A DNA stretch of 64,000 nucleotides from Hirudinaria manillensis (lineage: Eukaryota; Annelida; Clitellata; Hirudinida; Hirudinidae): the NCBI GenBank assembly GCA_034509925.1, contig CM067528.1, positions 4,844,501 to 4,908,500 on the forward strand, written 5' to 3'. The notes under the pieces are model-generated. The model was not told the origin of the DNA, made no database searches, and saw only the letters and a list, made by a program, of their open reading frames with translations. Position 1 is the first letter of the stretch; every line of letters begins with the position of its first letter. Position numbers and translations under genes: made by a program. This document shows, piece by piece, positions 59,764 through 64,000 of this stretch.

Positions 59764-61373
59764 CGAAAAGTTAATTTAAAAAAATACACTCTTCGAGAAA
59801 ATAAAATAAAGTAGGCGAGCTGAATAAAAAACTTTTATGGAAACTAGGAATTAATCATAAAAGATTTTGTAAAAAAATATAGAATAAAAACGTGAAATTA
59901 AATGAAGGAAAAAAATTCTTGTACAATTTGTTCCCAAAAATCAAGTAATGTAGGTGTTGGGGTCAGGAAAGTTCTGAAAATAGCGCTAATTGCTTGGTGT
60001 CTTATAGAATCATAAAACACCTCCTCGGAGATCTTAGAAGTAATCGCAGGATGTGAATACTAGATTAAACTTAAATACCTTGACAAGGACAAACGGAACC
60101 ACTCAAATCTCCTTCCCTGACCCTACTCTTTACGAAGTTAAGTGCCTGGTAAGGGAACTAAATAACAGCTAATGGCAACATATCACCAGAGCCTTTAGTG
60201 AAAGATTTCGCACCCTCAATCCAACCTAAACAAGATTCATTGAAAAATCAAGGATCATGAAGCTAAGCCAAATTTAATAGCCCATTTGTGAATGGCTTTC
60301 TTATTACTGACATGAAGGAAGACCGGAGAGAATGTTGGATAAGCGACAGGTAAAAGGCAACTCGCAGGTTTGATTTTTAGTATCTAACCCACTCAAACCA
60401 TAACCTAATCCTACCCTACTTCCTGACTGGAATTCCATGGTAAGCCAATAAAACTTGTGCCTGTCAGTTGTCTTTTAGCCGCCACTTATCCAGTTACTCG
60501 ATCTCTGTTATCGATAATTCACCGCAACGAGGGGTCAATTCATCGCCTAGAGAAATCGGCATTGTCGATAAAAATAGGCCTGTTAAGAATTGGCAAAGAA
60601 CTAGGGACATCAACTCATTTGAAGTCGAATGAAAAGACCTTGACTGGGTCATAAAAATTTCTAAGTGTAAGAGCCGCAATAAAGAAAATATAAAATATTT
60701 GTCATGCATTGAGATAAGATGTGAAGAAGCCACTGGGAGTTTTCATGACCACTGCAATTAACTGGACGAGAACGTCACAAGAGGGCCGAAGAGCGTTTCA
60801 CATTACAAGTTTATAATGTCTCAAATAGTAAAGAATTAATTACCTGCATAAAGAAGCCAGTGAGGGCTGTGAGTCCATCTAGCAACGAACGACATGAGAA
60901 TGCCAATGAAAGACCTATTCACATGCATATTGTTGGAACATTGAGATAGGATGCCATAAGAGGTGGTATAATAGGTGGAATAATGAGTTGTAATGGATAA
61001 GTAATTTTTATCAAAAGAACATGAAACTACAATGATCACCAGATTTACATTCGATTTAGCGCATACATGTTAAATATAGATAAATGGGTACCATCTTACC
61101 CTTATCAACCTTACACTATCAAAACGCGTGGTTATGTCTTCTGATCCGGGGTGTTATGCAGGGAACAATTCCAAGACCGCAGTTGATCAATTTTGCTACT
61201 GAATTAAACTTAACAGTACAAAAGACATTGACTATTAATTTTATGATGGTATGTTAAGTTTTGGTCAGATATCAGTGTTTCAGAATTCTTCGGCCGCGAA
61301 AATGTTTCTTAGTTTCGGGCCAGGCCTTTCGTATTGAGGTACTTTAGTCGTCACTTGGAGTCTCTGCTGCCGA
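59764..61373. other. Spacer between the ROR-like gene and the unknown plus-strand gene
   Basis: About 1.6 kb between divergent genes, expected to hold both promoters and perhaps a 5' exon of the receptor. Apart from the inverted-repeat element at 60335-60492 I see only AT-rich sequence and short ORFs without family features. Confidence 0.4.
60335..60492. mobile_element. MITE-like inverted-repeat element (copy B)
   Basis: Left arm TGGATAAGCGACAGGTAAAA followed by GGCAACTCGCAGG. The right arm on the minus strand is TGGATAAGTGGCGGCTAAAA followed by GACAACTGACAGGCACAAG. The right arm matches copy A (6862-7033) very closely, including the flanking AAGTTTTAT.GGCTT. About 158 bases, no ORF. Confidence 0.72.
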
Positions 61374-62888
61374 AATGGCTAACTTGCCATTCGGGTAAAA
61401 TTAAAAATTGACAAGGAATTGTGGCGTCGTTGCTAATTCCGCCTTTCTGTTATTCTATAGATTTCAGTCTAAAATTAAATTTCCGGTGTCGGAGTTGATC
61501 CGTCTATTGAAGTGCAGGCCATTGCTAACAACTGCGATTCCAACAAATGCGTAAGTAATGCCTAGTTTAGCTGTTGATTAAACCGACTTTGTTTCTTAGT
61601 CACAATACTTATGTTATGAAATTTCTGAAAAGATCTGGTTCTGAAGAACTCTCTAAACACATTTCTATCCTCATGGGGAACATGAGTCATCCAGGAGGCA
61701 AAGACCTAGCTGAAGACGAAATGCATAAGTTTTTAAGGTCGTGGAATTTCCGATCCAAGCTTGGAGTTAGTTTCCTTCTTAATGTTGCTGGTATACAACT
61801 CAGTTTATATAGGTCTTGAAATAAATTGATGATTTTTAGGATGTGACTGGCATTATCAAAAATTGTTTTGTGTGTTTCAAAGAATTTGATCTCAAATTTA
61901 AGTATTTATTAAATTCTTGCTGTAAGTTAAGAACTTGCTATAAGTTAAGTAATTTAATCATTTTTCAGGTGTAAACACTTAGAACAGGTTGTTAGATTAC
62001 TGCCATTGCCAGGGTAATGTTTTTATAATAGCAATATTTGTATCTTTTAAAATCTTCAAAAATGCAAACAAAATTTGTATTTATGCAACTTAAATCAGAT
62101 TTGTGACCACATTAACTGGCATTTGTTTTTGATTCCTTCCTGACCATTAAAAACATTCTAATTTCATTTTGGACAAGATGGCAATTTTTTATTTAGCTTT
62201 GGAAGTGTACGCGAACTTACGGACGAATACCTGCACCAACTTTTGGCAGATTGTGAAATCTGTCACTCACCAAAAATTATCCAAAACTGGCCAGTGTAAG
62301 GGTTGTCATGATTCCTCACTATTTGAACTCAACCTGATGTTGCTCATCATCATGTTTATTAAGACTTAAGTGTTATGTGACCAAATTGTTTCGGAGATGA
62401 TGTTGGCTTGAACTTGCTTCTTTTTCTAAAATTGTTTCAGGTGTTTCTTATTGTCTTGCCCCGAAGGTCCTGGGGAGATTATTTTCGATGACATTAACCT
62501 CAACAGATTTGCCAAGGTGGTGAAATTGAACCCTTTTTATAAGCCATGCACCGTAATCATTCATACTGTTATTTTTATTTGCAGCCTGGGCAAAGAATTG
62601 AGTACCAGTGCGTAGGCATAATGCACGAGGATCAAGGTCAGCAAATTTTATTGAAATATGTTTAAGCATGCTTCAGATTTATATCATAATATAACAGATG
62701 AGGAAAGATACACTTTCATCAACAACCAATGTCCTGAGTGGTACCGGGGCTGGCTCCAAGTGGTTGACAACCAGTTCAGGCATTGCAGTCAGGAAGAACT
62801 GGAGAGGCTGGAAAGAAGAGCCCAGGATGCCCGAGCAATTACAGGACAGTGTGTGGCTGCGTACGAGAGGAGATGTGAGTTTGGATAA
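61374..62888 (+). CDS. Multi-exon gene of unknown family
   Basis: Proposed exons: 61374-about 61393 (MANLPF), about 61460-61554, 61602-about 61764, about 61970-62013, about 62196-62291, 62441-62516, 62582-62634, 62698-62888. The joined frame runs through SELIRLLKCRPLLTTAIPTN, HNTYVMKFLKRSGSEELSKH, EDEMHKFLRSWNFR, CKHLEQVVRLLPLPG, FGSVRELTDEYLHQLLADCE, EGPGEIIFDDINLNRFAKPG, QRIEYQCVGIMHEDQ and CPEWYRGWLQVVDNQF to YERRCEFG-stop. The exons share good GT/AG sites and compatible phases, so this is a real gene and not random ORFs. It is soluble, without signal peptide or membrane helix, and its acidic C-terminal helix (EELERLERRAQDARA) may form a coiled coil. Several CxxC-like pairs (CEICH) are present. 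I do not recognise the family and assign no function. More exons could follow. Confidence 0.55.
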
Positions 62889-64000
62889 CTTTTTTTGATA
62901 AGTGGATGATTGCTTTATTGTGAGCTTGGTCTGATGAATCTACAATCTACATTGTGGATGGTACATAAGCGTCATCTCTTTCTTCTAGAATGTTTCATCA
63001 TCAAGTTTCTGGACACTCCTGCATTTGGCTTAATTTTTGTCTCAAATGAATTATCATGTGCTTCTTTTTTTGTTTGGTAACTTTACCTACTTTTTTGTTA
63101 AAAATGCTTTGTGATAAAAAAAAAAGAATTTAAATCAAAATATATGTGGTACAGTTTGGAAAAATTAAATCTTTTGATGAGCTTGGGGATCAAAATACTG
63201 ACAGCTTCTGGTGAGTTAGGAGGTGAAGCATCAAGTTGCTTGAATTGTTGTTGAATTGCTTCTGTTCTGTTTTTGAGTGGATCTGCTACATAATGTTCAA
63301 TGACCTCTTTGGTTTGGTTGAATGTTACACTGCTTCCTCAATCTCCAAATCTTCCTGTGACTGAATATATTGTGAATATATGTCAATGGTGTTCCTACAC
63401 CATTGAGTTGATTGGCCCTTTCCTATAACTTCATCAGCAACTGCAAGGAGTGGCATGATGGCAATGTTCATCTCTTCTAAAAGCTTGTTATGCAAATTAT
63501 TAAAAGCATGAATAATAAAATCACCAGCCAATAGTTATTTTACAACTCCCGAATGTTAGATGCTATATTTGAAACATTCAAAGCCATGAAAGCACAAGCC
63601 TTGATATGTGATGTAGCCATCATTGATGGCAGATGCCAAGGTATCTTTGTAGGGAGGTCTACAGGCTTGTAGCTACACATGGAATTTCTTATCTGACTCA
63701 GCATTGATATTTTCATCTTCTGTTGTAAAAGATGTCACCCAAGCAAATATCCCACACCTCCCAGAGAGCTATTCTCTAGTAGTATTCCCAAAAAACCTAA
63801 CCTCAGATAAAATCATTCCACTACCATATTTCTGACCTTGCCAAAAGAATCTGATTTTCGAGGTATGGCTATATTAGCATTAACTTTTCAGTGTTGTCAT
63901 TGCCAATATTTCACCCATATGCTTGCATGGATGATGTAACATGGTGGCTAAAACATTTGGGGGATCACCTCAAAATTTTATGCATGGGTTTTTACACAAT
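62889..64000. other. Right edge, unassigned
   Basis: No gene recognised. A 68-residue minus-strand ORF (63325-63531; NNLHNKLLEEMNIAIMPLLA, then QWCRNTIDIYSQYIQ) and a second minus-strand open stretch around 63540-63680 (IPWHLPSMMATSHIKACAFM, then NVSNIASNIREL) look coding-like and lie in the same direction. They could be exons or a pseudogene of a gene continuing past 64000. Confidence 0.3.

Noticed and set aside
1-64000. tRNA, rRNA or CRISPR features
   Set aside because: No cloverleaf with A/B boxes, rRNA core or regularly spaced direct repeats was noticed on reading; a covariance-model scan was not possible.

Overview
The window is animal (metazoan) nuclear DNA. Genes are split into many short exons with GT..AG introns, mostly 60-500 bp, and introns and spacers are AT-rich. 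The gene set (Roundabout receptor, single-headed axonemal dynein heavy chain, ROR/HR3 nuclear receptor, ZYG11-type ubiquitin ligase adaptor) points to a bilaterian with motile cilia. Nematodes are unlikely because they lack motile cilia. Dense ancestral-looking introns, compact spacing and fast-diverging proteins would fit a tunicate or a small-genome lophotrochozoan, but I cannot fix the phylum from sequence alone. No tRNA, rRNA or CRISPR was seen.

Layout. (1) 1-1392, minus: 5' part of an FHIP1 (FAM160A) gene running off the left edge. (2) 2789-10533, plus: a complete Roundabout (Robo) receptor gene. (3) 12055-14963, plus: a complete SERINC multi-pass membrane protein gene. (4) about 15490-40440, plus: a complete axonemal dynein heavy chain of the DNAH12/DNAH7/DNAH3 group, about 74 coding exons and about 4,000 residues. 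(5) 41486-57340: three tandem repeat units (about 5.9, 5.3 and 4.6 kb), each with a ZYG11-like LRR/ARM gene on the plus strand, a minus-strand LINE 3' fragment and a relic of a dynein exon. (6) 57237-59763, minus: an ROR/HR3-type (NR1F) nuclear receptor whose last exon reads into the end of repeat unit 3. (7) 61374-62888, plus: a multi-exon gene I do not recognise. The spacers and introns hold LINE fragments, a short inverted-repeat (MITE-like) family and microsatellites.

The genes are independent eukaryotic units, not an operon. FHIP1 (dynein-1 cargo adaptor) and the axonemal dynein are both dynein-related, but adjacency does not show a shared pathway. The most unusual part is the tandem array. 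Its units carry a degraded copy of a coding exon of the upstream dynein gene and share sequence with the 3' end of the downstream nuclear receptor, so it seems to have been assembled from this same locus. Units 1 and 2 are nearly identical, while unit 3 is more diverged and has lost a splice acceptor. Exon boundaries given here were read by eye from GT/AG signals, reading frame and family similarity recalled from memory. They should be accurate to a few bases in most cases but were not computed.
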